64,000 bases of DNA from Draconibacterium aestuarii (GCA_026671195.1 JAPOHD010000005.1:62001-126000), one strand, 5' to 3'. Positions 1 to 9,362 are shown, counted from the first letter of the stretch. The notes: generated by a model from the sequence alone, not told the origin. A program made the numbers and translations.

Positions 1-49
1 TTTGAACGGCAAGGCCGGAACAATTTGCGGTATTTTTAGTTCTGATAAA

Positions 50-934
50 ATGAAACGAAAAGCATTTTTAAAAACAGTAATGGCAATAGCGCCGATAACA
101 TTTTTTGGTATGAAACTGAATGCATTAAATAAAATCACAGAAACATTGGAAAATACTCCTAAAATGCCGGCGCTTTTTCTGGGTCACGGAAGTCCGATGA
201 ATGCCATTACTGAAAATGAGTTTGTACAGGGCTTCAGAACAGTTTCTTCAGGAATAGAGACACCAAAGGCTATAGTAGTTGTTTCTGCTCATTGGGAAAC
301 CCAGGGAACCCGCGTAACGGCGATGGAAAATCCATCTACCATTCACGATTTTGGGGGATTCCCAAAAGCGCTTTACGAGGTACAATACCCCGCACCGGGA
401 AGTCCGGAACTTGCCAGAACAACCAAAGACCTGATTCAATCCACCGAGGTTCTCCTGGATGATAAATGGGGATTGGATCACGGGGCCTGGTCAGTCATCC
501 GCCACATGTATCCCAAGGCAGATGTGCCGTTAATTCAGTTAAGTTTGGATTATTACAAAAGTCCGAAAGAACATTACGAGCTGGCAAAAGAACTGGCCCA
601 ATTGCGCGAGAAAGGGATTTTGATCGTGGGTAGCGGTAACATGGTACACAACCTCAGCATGGTGCACTGGCAAAAGCTGAATGAAAATTACGGCTACGAC
701 TGGGCCAACGAGGCCAACAATAAAATGAAACAATTTATTTTGGACGGGAATCACAAGGAACTGATCAGTTATTCAAAACTGGGAAAAGCTTTCGAATTGT
801 CGATCCCCACGCCCGAACACTATTTGCCTTTGCTGTACGCCCTGGCGTTGCAGGATAAAAAAGATGAGATCAGTATTTTTAACGACGAACCGGTTGGAGG
901 ATCATTAACCATGACTTCGGTAAAAATCGGATAA
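50..934 (+). CDS. LigB/DODA-family extradiol ring-cleavage dioxygenase-like protein
   Basis: About 294 residues, matching the YgiD / 4,5-DOPA-extradiol-dioxygenase family (LigB fold), which cleaves catechol-type rings using a divalent metal. Visible motifs are GHGSP (residues 45-49), SAHW with His81, a TIHDFGGFP segment near residue 99, LDHGAW near 144 and GSGNMVHNL near 211; conserved His residues in these motifs bind the metal in the family. The ATG at 50 gives MKRKAFLKTV followed by a hydrophobic stretch, so the protein may be exported or anchored. A TTG at position 2 would add 16 residues, but the ATG is better placed. The next gene on the same strand starts 39 bp downstream and is an oxidoreductase, so the two may be co-transcribed. 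The physiological substrate cannot be read from sequence. Confidence 0.85.
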   Translation: MKRKAFLKTVMAIAPITFFGMKLNALNKITETLENTPKMPALFLGHGSPMNAITENEFVQGFRTVSSGIETPKAIVVVSAHWETQGTRVTAMENPSTIHDFGGFPKALYEVQYPAPGSPELARTTKDLIQSTEVLLDDKWGLDHGAWSVIRHMYPKADVPLIQLSLDYYKSPKEHYELAKELAQLREKGILIVGSGNMVHNLSMVHWQKLNENYGYDWANEANNKMKQFILDGNHKELISYSKLGKAFELSIPTPEHYLPLLYALALQDKKDEISIFNDEPVGGSLTMTSVKIG

Positions 935-973
935 AAAAAATAAAACAAGTAATAACAATTAAAAACAGAAAAA

Positions 974-1819
974 ATGAAAATAGCAGTAACAGGAGCAACA
1001 GGACAATTGGGAAAATTGGTTGTTGAACAATTAAAACAAAAAGTAGAAGCAGATAAGCTTGTAGCGTTGGTTCGCACGCCCGAAAAAGCTACGGAACTGG
1101 GAATTGAGGCCCGTGCATTTGATTACGATAAAGCCGAAGTTTTGGCAGAAGCACTTTCAGGTGTCGATCATCTGTTGCTGATCTCAAGCAGCGAAGTGGG
1201 TAAACGAGCCGAACAACATTCGAATGTAATTGAGGCGGCAAAAAAAGCAGGTGTAAAATGGATCGTTTATACCAGTCTGCTTCATGCCGACAGCTCTACC
1301 CTGAGTTTAGCAGGAGAACATTTAGCTACCGAAAAAGCATTAAAAGAATCCGGGATTGAACATACCATTCTCAGAAACGGATGGTACACCGAAAACTACA
1401 CAGGTTCTATCGAGGGTGCATTAGGTACCGGAGCATTTGTGGGAAGCGCCGGCGACGGAAAAATCTCATCTGCAGCACGTGCCGACTTTGCCGAAGCTGC
1501 TGCGGTTGTTATTTCCGACGAAAGTCACAAAGGAAAAGTTTATGAACTGGCAGGCGACGCGTTTTATACCTTGACTGACCTGGCCGCAGAGATTTCGAAA
1601 CAAAGCGGGAAAACCATTCCATACAACAATTTGCCGGAAACTGAATATGCACAGATTTTAAAAAGCATTGGATTACCGGAATTTTTTGCTGATGCCATTG
1701 CAAGCTGGGATACCAGCGCATCAAAAAACGATCTTTTCGACGACTCGAAACAACTTTCGAAGTTGATCGGAAGACCAACCACTTCACTTACCGATTCGGT
1801 GAAAGCGGTGATTAAATAA
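974..1819 (+). CDS. NAD(P)H-binding SDR, QorB/YtfG-like quinone oxidoreductase
   Basis: A 281-residue NmrA-like atypical short-chain dehydrogenase. It starts with the Rossmann motif VTGATGQLGKLV (residues 5-16), followed by a basic ALVRTPEKA segment typical of NADP-binding members. The SSSEVGKRAEQHSNVIEAAKKAGVK region and the TEKALKESGIEHTILRNGWY segment are characteristic of QorB, which reduces quinones with NAD(P)H. Length fits the family (about 280-290 residues). It starts at an ATG with an A-rich upstream region, 39 bp after the dioxygenase-like gene. A joint role in handling reactive aromatics or quinones is plausible but inferred only from adjacency. Confidence 0.88.
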   Translation: MKIAVTGATGQLGKLVVEQLKQKVEADKLVALVRTPEKATELGIEARAFDYDKAEVLAEALSGVDHLLLISSSEVGKRAEQHSNVIEAAKKAGVKWIVYTSLLHADSSTLSLAGEHLATEKALKESGIEHTILRNGWYTENYTGSIEGALGTGAFVGSAGDGKISSAARADFAEAAAVVISDESHKGKVYELAGDAFYTLTDLAAEISKQSGKTIPYNNLPETEYAQILKSIGLPEFFADAIASWDTSASKNDLFDDSKQLSKLIGRPTTSLTDSVKAVIK

Positions 1820-1820
1820 G

Positions 1821-1991
1821 ATTATACCAATTTTATTTCAGAATGAGGCTCAAATAATTTCAGAATATTTGTGTTTAGGCAAGGCATAAAAACGAGGCAT
1901 AGCCAAAGTTCTGTTGAGTTTTTATAACGAAGTATAAACACAAATAAATGGAATTACTAGGCTCAGTTTGATGTAATATTGGTATTATAAT
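1821..1991. repeat. MITE-like imperfect palindromic element, about 171 bp
   Basis: The ends are inverted copies: ATTATACCAA at 1821-1830 and its inverse TTGGTATTATAAT at 1979-1991. Reading inward on both arms gives matching blocks: GAGGCTCA (left) against the inverse of GGCTCAGTTT (right), then ATTTGTGTTTA at 1867-1877 against its inverse TAAACACAAAT at 1934-1944. The arms are about 57 bp with scattered mismatches, and the centre (about 1878-1933) has its own partial dyad around GCATAAAAAC and GTTTTTATAAC. It has no coding capacity. This is the architecture of a miniature inverted-repeat element or a large hairpin-forming intergenic repeat. Whether it is multicopy in the genome cannot be seen here. 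Confidence 0.7.
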
Positions 1992-2103
1992 TAAGGCTAT
2001 CCAACGATTCTGCTTTATTACTGGAATTCATACCGGCGATAAGCAGAATTGTTTTTTTCTATCCATTCCATCCGAAAAAGAGAACATTATAAAAGTCATT
2101 GCC

Positions 2104-2628
2104 ATGAAAAATGTACAAAATGTGCGGACTGTTCATTTCGATCAACTAACACTTCAGTTTCAATATTTGAAAAACAATCAACTTAGTGAAAAGATTACAC
2201 TAAAAACAGGCGCTCAGCACATTGCCGAATCCTTCTTCAAACAAAACCTACCCGCCGAAGCTGAAACAGAATATGCAATTAATTTTATTGAAGACGAGTT
2301 GATGAGCCATAAAAAGTTGATGAACGATAATGAAAAACTAGTTTGTGCAGATAAAAGCCTTATGGCCATTTTCGAAAGAAACGGGCTGAAACAGGGAATT
2401 GTCTCACGCGAGGCTGTTGAATATCTTTTTACTCAGTATGCCTATGTTGTATTGGGAGCATCGGGTTTTGTGCAAAATGTTGATGTAAACCGGTATGATT
2501 TTGCGGCTCTTCTTGTACTGCGGGAAATCATGCATCATTTGAATTTTGATGAAATTGAAGTTATAGACTCTTTCCGCATAACCAATGTTAGTAAGATATC
2601 CAGGATGAACAATTATATGCTTAACTAA
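2104..2628 (+). CDS. Hypothetical protein, 174 aa
   Basis: I do not recognise the family. It has an ATG start, no signal peptide and no clear membrane segment. It looks like a small soluble alpha/beta protein, with a charged middle (EDELMSHKKLMNDNEKL) and a more hydrophobic stretch (YLFTQYAYVVLGASGF) around residues 108-123. The gene lies directly downstream of the palindromic element at 1821-1991 and is convergent with the outer-membrane protein gene, whose stop codon is only 16 bp away. Real gene status is supported by length and by a position that leaves no other gene in this stretch. Confidence 0.6.
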   Translation: MKNVQNVRTVHFDQLTLQFQYLKNNQLSEKITLKTGAQHIAESFFKQNLPAEAETEYAINFIEDELMSHKKLMNDNEKLVCADKSLMAIFERNGLKQGIVSREAVEYLFTQYAYVVLGASGFVQNVDVNRYDFAALLVLREIMHHLNFDEIEVIDSFRITNVSKISRMNNYMLN

Positions 2629-2644
2629 TTATACAGGCCGTTCT

Positions 2645-3799
2645 TTAGAAGATCTCCGTAAAGTTAAAATATACACCTTTTGAGTCGCGTCCAACACCAA
2701 AATCGACACATACATTCATGCGGGGCTGCAATTCCAAGCGATACCCTACTCCACCGTTGGGCACCCATTTGGTCAGGCTAACTACATCGGGCGCAATACT
2801 TCCGGCTCCCAGCCACACTACCATTCCATTTTTACTTAAGCTATTGTCCCGTTTTTTAAAGGTGTACCTCCACTCACTCAAAACAAAAGCAGTGGTATTA
2901 TCGCGGTAGTGGCCTAAAAGATACCCACGCAGGTTTTTACCACCCGAAAAATCGGAAAGTTCGGTTATGGGTACATCGCCATAAGAAGAACGTATATAAA
3001 ACCGAAACGCCAGCACATTACCGGGTCGGTTAAGTGTTTGGTAATAACGTGTGTCAAGTTCATACACCTGAAAATCGTATTTGCTACCAATTGTATTGTC
3101 GTAAAACAAAGCCGACAAGTTCAGGTACATACCCCTCCAGGCATTTACAACAATATCGCGGGTATCGTAAGCGAACTGTCCTCCTATTCCATTCAAAAAA
3201 TACTTATCGGCGAACCGCGAACGGTAGGGGTCGTTTTCTACCGGTGGTGCAAAATTTTTTGTACTGGCATAACCTGGTTTTAATGTTAAGCCCACAAATA
3301 CCGATGGTTTTATTTTATAAACAAAATCAATTTCAAGGCTTGAATTTGTTTCGTGGTACAGTGTTGTAGTATCAGATAAATGAGTATTATCAATCTGTTT
3401 AAAACCTTTTCCGTAGTAATTATTATCCTTATCGCGAATGTTTAGGTTGGCATCGAAACGGAATTTGTCCTCCAACCAAAAGGTTTTCAAAAAAGTACTT
3501 ATTCCGAAATTTCCCTGCGTACTGTAAAATATAGTAGCGGGCAGGGTTGAACGCTGCGAAACGGTATCCTTTTTATTCACCTTGAACGAGTAGAGCATTC
3601 CGCCTGAAACTAAAAATCCGGCGTCGGCAGTATATGCCGGAGCAATTATTGGCGAAAGCCAGGGTCGTCCCTCTGCAAATGCCTGTTTTTTCAACGAGTC
3701 GTTTTTCTCCGTCCAGCTTTTTAGTTTCCCCTGTGCAAAACTTTCAGCGAATGGAAAAAGCAGCATAAAAAATATCAACAGCAACCTTTGTGTAACCAA
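2645..3799 (-). CDS. BamA/TamA-family outer membrane beta-barrel (D15-like surface antigen)
   Basis: A 384-residue protein with a signal peptide ending near SFAQ (residue 23). It is followed almost directly by beta-barrel repeats of alternating hydrophobic residues with many aromatics, and it ends in Phe (YFNFTEIF), as outer membrane barrels do. There is no room for POTRA domains, so this is the short, barrel-only type of the D15/BamA superfamily common in Bacteroidota, not the essential BamA. The segment SDFSGGKNLRGYLLGHYRDNT resembles the conserved 'GG...LRGY' barrel motif (VRGF/Y of BamA). The start is a TTG; no in-frame ATG gives a complete signal peptide. Role: outer membrane insertion or secretion, not specified further. 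Confidence 0.82.
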   Translation of the reverse strand: MVTQRLLLIFFMLLFPFAESFAQGKLKSWTEKNDSLKKQAFAEGRPWLSPIIAPAYTADAGFLVSGGMLYSFKVNKKDTVSQRSTLPATIFYSTQGNFGISTFLKTFWLEDKFRFDANLNIRDKDNNYYGKGFKQIDNTHLSDTTTLYHETNSSLEIDFVYKIKPSVFVGLTLKPGYASTKNFAPPVENDPYRSRFADKYFLNGIGGQFAYDTRDIVVNAWRGMYLNLSALFYDNTIGSKYDFQVYELDTRYYQTLNRPGNVLAFRFYIRSSYGDVPITELSDFSGGKNLRGYLLGHYRDNTTAFVLSEWRYTFKKRDNSLSKNGMVVWLGAGSIAPDVVSLTKWVPNGGVGYRLELQPRMNVCVDFGVGRDSKGVYFNFTEIF

Positions 3800-3840
3800 A
3801 TCTATTCACTTTTAGATTTTCTATTCAAATATACAACAAA

Positions 3841-4158
3841 TTAAAATCTGAAATAAAACAGGTTATTCCAAAGATAATTATACAATTTCCGGCTTGTTAT
3901 ACGCAACAAGATCAAGATGAGTGCGATCGTACAGATTATTATCCGTGTTATTTTTGCACTCAATATTGATACAAATACCTTACTTAATTGGGTTGCAATT
4001 GGTACAACAAACAAAATTGTCCTTCTGTAAACACAACCTGAAGTATCAACGGCAAAAACAAATAAAAGCCATATTACAAATTCGTTTCGATTAAGATTTG
4101 CAACTCTAAAAATCGCTGTATGTATTTGTTCGTTGCAATAGAACTTTTTATCATTCAT
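3841..4158 (-). CDS. Possible small membrane protein (weakly supported)
   Basis: An open frame of about 105 residues fills most of the 384-bp gap between the barrel protein and the permease. It contains three hydrophobic stretches (FVIWLLFVFAVD, TILFVVPIATQL, IIICTIALILILL). I do not recognise the family. It opens divergently from the permease and no clear ribosome binding site is visible. It could be non-coding AT-rich sequence that happens to be open. The rest of the gap holds nothing I can name. Confidence 0.25.
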   Translation of the reverse strand: MNDKKFYCNEQIHTAIFRVANLNRNEFVIWLLFVFAVDTSGCVYRRTILFVVPIATQLSKVFVSILSAKITRIIICTIALILILLRITSRKLYNYLWNNLFYFRF

Positions 4159-4183
4159 CGCTGTATAAAAAGAAAAAAAGGTT

Positions 4184-6298
4184 TTGAAACTCAAAAAAGA
4201 ACTAGGATTATTCGATGTATTCTCGATAAGTACCGGAGCTATGTTTAGCTCGGGATTCTTTCTTTTGCCCGGACTGGCGTCGCAACATTCGGGACCATCC
4301 GTAATTCTTGCTTATTTCCTTGCCGGAGTTTTAATAATGCCTGCCATGTTTAGTATTGCAGAAATCTCAACGGCATTGCCAAGGGCCGGAGGCACCTACT
4401 TTTTTCTCGACCGCAGCCTTGGACCGCTTATGGGAACAATTGGAGGCATTGGCAAATATTTTGCTCTTTCGCTTAAAACAGCATTTGCCTTGGTCGGAAT
4501 CGGGGCTTATACATCTATATTCTGGGATATTCCGATAAAAGAGACAGCTATAATTTTTGCACTGGTGTTTACATTGATAAATATTTTCGGAGCGCGAAAA
4601 TCGTCAGGAATTCAAAAAATATTTGTTATTGTATTATTGGTTATCATAGGATTGTTTATAGCCGATGGTTTGGGCAACTTGTTTATGGGAGATCAGACTT
4701 CTTTACGTTTTCATAAAAACGAATTTGTTCCTTTTTTTGCAGGAGGATTCGACGGACTAATGTTTACTACAGGTTTTGTATTTGTTTCTTACCTGGGGCT
4801 AACCCAGATAGCCAGTGTTGCAGAAGAAATTAAGAATCCGGAAAGAAACATCCCGCTGGGCATGGCATTGTCGTTGATGGTAATAATGTTGATTTATGTA
4901 TTGGGGGTATTTGTTATGGTAGCCGTTATCGGGACAGAATCTATTGCTTCCGACCTTTCCCCGGTTGCGTCTGCAGCGACATATCTATTCCAGTGGCTTC
5001 CTGCCCGGGCAGGACTTTATATGATTGTTGTAGCAGCCATTTTTGCATTTGCTTCAACAGGCAATGCCGGAATGTTATCAACATCGCGCTACCCTTTGGC
5101 AATGGGCAGAGATAAATTGTTTTCTCAAAAATTTACATCGATAAGCCGGTTCGGAACCCCTGTTCCTGCAATCTTACTCACAGCCGGCATAATCGTTGTG
5201 TTTATCCTTGTTCTTTCAGAAGAAGGCATTGTAAAACTGGCAAGCACCTTCCAACTCTTTATTTTTATGGTAATTAACTTTTCGGTAATTGTTTTCCGGA
5301 ATAGTAAAATAGCGTCGTATGATCCGGGCTATTATTCACCTTTGTACCCCTACATGCAGATTTTTGGGATAATCTCTTCTATTGCATTAATGTTTTATAT
5401 GGGATGGGCCCCGGTTGCATTCACCTTATGTACTATCGTTTTTGCTTTCCTTTGGTACCGGTTTTTTGTTCGTTCAAAAGTAAAACGAGAAGGTGCCATT
5501 TTCCATTGGTTTGCCTTACTGGGTAAATATCAACACGACGAACTTGAAAGCGAATTTATGACGATTATCAGGGAAAAAGGATTGCGACAGGAAGATCCCT
5601 TTAACCAAACCATCGTGCGTGCCCAAGTTAATTTTGTCAACAATACCATTTCGTACCGGGAAATAATTAACCAGGTTGCAGTTTCCCTCTCCAAAGAGCT
5701 TAATATCGAAAGTCATATTATTGAAACGGAGTTCCTCAAAACCGGTCCAATTGATCTTTCGCTCGCTGTGCCCGAAGTCTCGTTGCATTATGCAAAATTT
5801 CGCGACATTGACCATCCGAAACTTCATATTGTTCTTTCAGAAAAAGGGATAAATAAACCCATGGAGAATGTAGATTTAGAATTTGGGAATAGCATAAATG
5901 TCTTCTTCTTTATGGTAAACGCCGAAGAAAAACCCAAACAACAGCTTCGTATGCTTTCCGGAATTTTAGATATTGCTGAACGCGATCATTTTATTAAAGA
6001 TATTCTTTTACTGAAAGACAAACGAAAGATTATTGAATACCTGTTGCACAATAAGCAATATATCACATTCGAATTATTAAGAAACACAAATTCCGGGATT
6101 TTTATCAATAAGAAACTGATGGATATATCATTGCCATCCGATGTATTGGTTGTTTTTATTGAACGCGGTACCGATACTTTTGCGCCAAAAGGAAAAACCA
6201 TTTTAAAAGAAAACGATATTCTTACTATAATCGGAGAAACAGGATCGGTTAATACGCTTTATGATCGGTTTATATTTGAGGATGACCAAGGGCTATAA
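4184..6298 (+). CDS. APC-superfamily amino acid permease with C-terminal RCK_C (TrkA-C) domain
   Basis: A 704-residue membrane protein. The first ~440 residues form a 12-helix APC-type transporter: the N-terminal LFDVFSISTGAMFSSGFFLLPG segment is the conserved unwound helix 1 region, and ALPRAGGTYFFLDRSLG is the family motif after helix 2. Residues ~445-610 are soluble. Residues ~625-700 (GIFINKKLMDISLPSDVLVV...KENDILTIIGE) form an RCK_C/TrkA-C ligand-binding domain, suggesting cytosolic ligand gating of transport. The start is a TTG preceded by AGAAAAAAAGG; an in-frame TAA at 4166-4168 blocks any earlier start and the first internal ATG would remove helix 1. It is convergent with the cation/proton antiporter. 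The transported substrate is unknown. Confidence 0.87.
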   Translation: MKLKKELGLFDVFSISTGAMFSSGFFLLPGLASQHSGPSVILAYFLAGVLIMPAMFSIAEISTALPRAGGTYFFLDRSLGPLMGTIGGIGKYFALSLKTAFALVGIGAYTSIFWDIPIKETAIIFALVFTLINIFGARKSSGIQKIFVIVLLVIIGLFIADGLGNLFMGDQTSLRFHKNEFVPFFAGGFDGLMFTTGFVFVSYLGLTQIASVAEEIKNPERNIPLGMALSLMVIMLIYVLGVFVMVAVIGTESIASDLSPVASAATYLFQWLPARAGLYMIVVAAIFAFASTGNAGMLSTSRYPLAMGRDKLFSQKFTSISRFGTPVPAILLTAGIIVVFILVLSEEGIVKLASTFQLFIFMVINFSVIVFRNSKIASYDPGYYSPLYPYMQIFGIISSIALMFYMGWAPVAFTLCTIVFAFLWYRFFVRSKVKREGAIFHWFALLGKYQHDELESEFMTIIREKGLRQEDPFNQTIVRAQVNFVNNTISYREIINQVAVSLSKELNIESHIIETEFLKTGPIDLSLAVPEVSLHYAKFRDIDHPKLHIVLSEKGINKPMENVDLEFGNSINVFFFMVNAEEKPKQQLRMLSGILDIAERDHFIKDILLLKDKRKIIEYLLHNKQYITFELLRNTNSGIFINKKLMDISLPSDVLVVFIERGTDTFAPKGKTILKENDILTIIGETGSVNTLYDRFIFEDDQGL

Positions 6299-6360
6299 AC
6301 ATAACGATCAGAATTATCCCGGAGAAATCAAGTTTACCCTCCACCCTTAATTTTTGCCGA

Positions 6361-7620
6361 TTAATTCAAGTTAATTTCTACCAGCTCCGGTTTTTCCTTC
6401 TTACTTACCGGGGGTTCAAGGTCCGTTTGCAATTCTTCGTCTCTATTCCTTTTGCCCGATACAATTAATGACCACGCCATTATAATATTTGTAACTATTA
6501 TTACCACAAACAAAATTCCTTTCTGGAATCCATTAATCTGAAGCGATTCAGGAATTGCAAAAAACAACAGAATTGAAATTAATCCCTTTGGTGCTATAAA
6601 CGACTGCGGCAAGGTATCTTTTTTCTCAACGATATAAAACAAGCCATAACGCAACGCATAAGTTACAATTAAAAAGAGAATACTTATCAGCCAGACTTTC
6701 CATGTAAGTAACGTATACAGTGGTAAAGTCATACCAAAAACAACAAAAAAGAAGGTACGAACCAAAAAAGATGTTTCTTCTGTAATTAATTTAAACTGCT
6801 CATAAACACGGTCAATACTGGAATCACGAAGCCATTCTTCCAGCTTCCCGAACAGCAATACTTTGTGGTTACGCAGCAACAAACCAAACATTAAAATGAT
6901 TACAAGCGAGGACAGGTGAAACAGTTTACCAACGGCATAAAGCAACACTAAAACTGCCAAAAACAGGAAAAATTTTGCGCCACCTCGTATATTCTGAATA
7001 ATATATAACAATATGTAACTCAAAACAACAGAGATAACCAGTGTAAGAAAAATATTGCTTCCAATGGCAAAACTCAACTGTCGCATTCCTTCGGTATCAA
7101 GGTTCTCAACAATCATATAAAACACCATAATACCCAGTATGTCCGAAAACGTACTTTCATAAATCAGAAATTCCTTTTTATAACTACTCAGGTTGGCCAC
7201 GCTTGGAATAATAATTGCGCTGCTCATAATGGAAAGAGGCAAGGCATATACCAAAGCCGGTAAAAATTCAATGCCGGGGATTAAAAGCCGAATTATAAAA
7301 GAAATGGAAAGTGATGTTAAAGTCAGTGAGAACGAAGCTATGACAAAGGATTTCCAGATCACAGGCCATTTCTCCTTTTTTAACTCCAAATCGAGGGCAG
7401 CCTCTAAAACAATCATTATCAAACCTATAATACCCAATACCTCAAGCGAACTAAAATAGTTGGGTTCCATATTCAGCTTAGTAAGTATTTCCTGAATAAC
7501 AACTCCCAAACCAATCAAGATCAACACACTTGGAATATTCGTCTTTTTTGCCAGCATGTTTGTAAAAAACGAAATGATAATAATAACACAAAGGCCAATT
7601 AAAAAAAGGTAAGCGTTCAT
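6361..7620 (-). CDS. Cation:proton antiporter, CPA1/NhaP-type
   Basis: A 419-residue protein with about 12 membrane helices, fitting the sodium/hydrogen exchanger family (PF00999). Family features are the N-terminal NIPSVLILIGLGV segment, the helix with conserved acidic residues (ESTFSDILGIMVFYMIVE, including the core Asp), and the PKGLISILLFFAIPES segment near residue 345. The tail (~390-419) is short, charged and cytosolic, without the RCK domain found in the neighbouring permease. It would exchange Na+ or K+ for H+ across the inner membrane. It is convergent with the permease (62-bp gap). A terminator-type hairpin belonging to the upstream GH29 gene lies just before its promoter region. 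Confidence 0.9.
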   Translation of the reverse strand: MNAYLFLIGLCVIIIISFFTNMLAKKTNIPSVLILIGLGVVIQEILTKLNMEPNYFSSLEVLGIIGLIMIVLEAALDLELKKEKWPVIWKSFVIASFSLTLTSLSISFIIRLLIPGIEFLPALVYALPLSIMSSAIIIPSVANLSSYKKEFLIYESTFSDILGIMVFYMIVENLDTEGMRQLSFAIGSNIFLTLVISVVLSYILLYIIQNIRGGAKFFLFLAVLVLLYAVGKLFHLSSLVIILMFGLLLRNHKVLLFGKLEEWLRDSSIDRVYEQFKLITEETSFLVRTFFFVVFGMTLPLYTLLTWKVWLISILFLIVTYALRYGLFYIVEKKDTLPQSFIAPKGLISILLFFAIPESLQINGFQKGILFVVIIVTNIIMAWSLIVSGKRNRDEELQTDLEPPVSKKEKPELVEINLN

Positions 7621-7677
7621 ATTTGGATTCTTTTGTACAATTTACTAAAACATGCGACAAACACAATTGTTTGACAT

Positions 7678-7706
7678 AAAAAAAAGCCACCCTGATTTAG
7701 GGTGGC
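7678..7706 (-). terminator. Rho-independent terminator after the GH29 gene
   Basis: The stem GCCACCCT (7686-7693) pairs with AGGGTGGC (7699-7706) around the loop GATTT. On the minus strand it is followed by a run of eight T (A-run at 7678-7685). It lies 28 bp past the fucosidase stop codon. Confidence 0.9.
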
Positions 7707-7733
7707 TCACCATTCAATTAAACTTTGTCTGTT

Positions 7734-9260
7734 CTATACCTCCACTTTAAATACAACAGCCATTGAATCAACAGCTTTTACCGGAGTTATAATCGTTAAC
7801 CCCTTATCGGTTAATTCGTAGTCAATCTTTTCGTCGCATCCCAACAAAGTCACATTTTTAATCGCTTTTATTTCAGTCCAATCTGATTTAGAAAAAGCCT
7901 CAAAAAGTACTTCCTGGTTTTCGCCGGGCCATCCCAAAATGGTTACATAAATATTTCCGTTGTTGGTTGTGTATCGAATATCTTTTGCCGAATATTTTAC
8001 TTTCAAAAACGCCTGATGGTTTTTAAAATGCCCTTCAGGTTCTTTGGTTGGTCCTTCGCCAAAGGTGTACCAGGGTCGCGAACCATAAATGGCCTCACCA
8101 TATTTTTCTAGCCACGCTCCCATTTTTAAAAGAACGTCTTGTTGATCGGCAGGAATTGTTCCATCGGCCATGGGCGAAATATTTAAAAGTAAAACTCCGT
8201 TTTTACTTACAATATCAATCAGAACATGAAGCACATCGGCAGCCGGTTTAATTTTAAGATTATCGGTATAACACCAGCTTCCCGTAGAAACGGTTTCGTC
8301 GGTCATCCACGATTTTTTCTCAAGCACATTTTTGCGCGATTTTTCCAGATCGTCAACGCTCACATCCAGCGGCAAATCCTCTTGTTTACGGACAATTACC
8401 ACTTCTTTTCCCAGTCTATCAGCCTCATTCAAATAATAGGCACAAAATTCCTGACGAAGATTCTCGGGAACCCTGTCTAACCACGAATCAAACCATATGA
8501 TATCGGGCTGGTACTTGTCTATTACTTCTTTCAATTTTCCAAACCACACTTCTTTGTACCACTGTTCGGACGGAATATTTCCGTATAAATATTTTAGTTT
8601 TTCATCTTCCGAAACGGTTGGCATATTTTCAAAGCGTGGATAATGGCCAAGCTGACGCACAATTTCTTCACCATCTTTTACAATGGTATCCACTTCCTGC
8701 AAATTTCGGGCGTGATGAAAAGTGGTAATGAATTTCATTCCCCTGTCGGTAATCGATTTCTGAAGTAATCCGGTGATATCTTTGTGAGGACCTTCATCAA
8801 CAGCATTCCACGGTGTTATTTCGCTGTCCCACATCGAAAAACCATCGTGATGTTCGGCAACCGGACCGGCAAAACGCGCACCGGCTTTTTCAAACAGATC
8901 GGCCCACTGGTCGGCATCAAAATTTTCGGCCTTAAACATGGGAACAAAATTGTGGTATCCAAATTCCGACGGGTGCCCGTATTTTTCCAAATGATGAGCG
9001 TATTCTTTATTTCCTTCGTAATGCATTCGGCTTGGGTACCATTCGCTGCCAAATGCAGGAACCGAATAAACACCCCAATGAAAATAAATACCCAGCTTTG
9101 CATCCTGAAACCAGTCGGGAGCTTCGTTGTGTTGTGCCAGCGATTCCCAGCTTGCTTCGTATTTGGATACTTTCTTTTCTTCAATCACCTTTTTGGGAGC
9201 ATTGCTGCAAGCACTCGTAACTGCTACTGCAAGAAATAACAAAAGAAAATTACGAATCAT
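7734..9260 (-). CDS. GH29 alpha-L-fucosidase, lipoprotein
   Basis: A 508-residue glycoside hydrolase family 29 enzyme that removes alpha-linked L-fucose with retention. It begins with a lipoprotein signal (lipobox TSAC, Cys18), so it is probably anchored in the outer membrane or periplasm. The family signature HHDGFSMWDS is at residues 137-146 and FHWGVYSVPAFGSEWYP is near 60-76. The likely nucleophile is Asp258 in DIIWFDSWLD. A small C-terminal beta-sandwich follows from about residue 400. Neighbours on the same strand are a mutarotase and a FucP-type permease, so released fucose would be converted and imported. A terminator separates it from the mutarotase, so it probably has its own promoter in 9261-9300. 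Confidence 0.95.
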   Translation of the reverse strand: MIRNFLLLFLAVAVTSACSNAPKKVIEEKKVSKYEASWESLAQHNEAPDWFQDAKLGIYFHWGVYSVPAFGSEWYPSRMHYEGNKEYAHHLEKYGHPSEFGYHNFVPMFKAENFDADQWADLFEKAGARFAGPVAEHHDGFSMWDSEITPWNAVDEGPHKDITGLLQKSITDRGMKFITTFHHARNLQEVDTIVKDGEEIVRQLGHYPRFENMPTVSEDEKLKYLYGNIPSEQWYKEVWFGKLKEVIDKYQPDIIWFDSWLDRVPENLRQEFCAYYLNEADRLGKEVVIVRKQEDLPLDVSVDDLEKSRKNVLEKKSWMTDETVSTGSWCYTDNLKIKPAADVLHVLIDIVSKNGVLLLNISPMADGTIPADQQDVLLKMGAWLEKYGEAIYGSRPWYTFGEGPTKEPEGHFKNHQAFLKVKYSAKDIRYTTNNGNIYVTILGWPGENQEVLFEAFSKSDWTEIKAIKNVTLLGCDEKIDYELTDKGLTIITPVKAVDSMAVVFKVEV

Positions 9261-9300
9261 AATATCGGTTTTTAAATGGTTATAACGTTAAATCATGTTG

Positions 9301-9353
9301 GAAAAAAGAGGCACTTTTCTACTGAAACGACAACTGTAACTGTTACTGCCTCT
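9301..9353 (-). terminator. Terminator of the permease-mutarotase operon
   Basis: AGAGGCA (9307-9313) pairs with TGCCTCT (9347-9353), and an inner dyad GTAAC-T-GTTAC (9336-9346) sits in the loop. On the minus strand the hairpin is followed by a T-run (A-run at 9302-9307). It lies 9 bp past the mutarotase stop. Confidence 0.72.
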
Positions 9354-9362
9354 GTAAACTGT

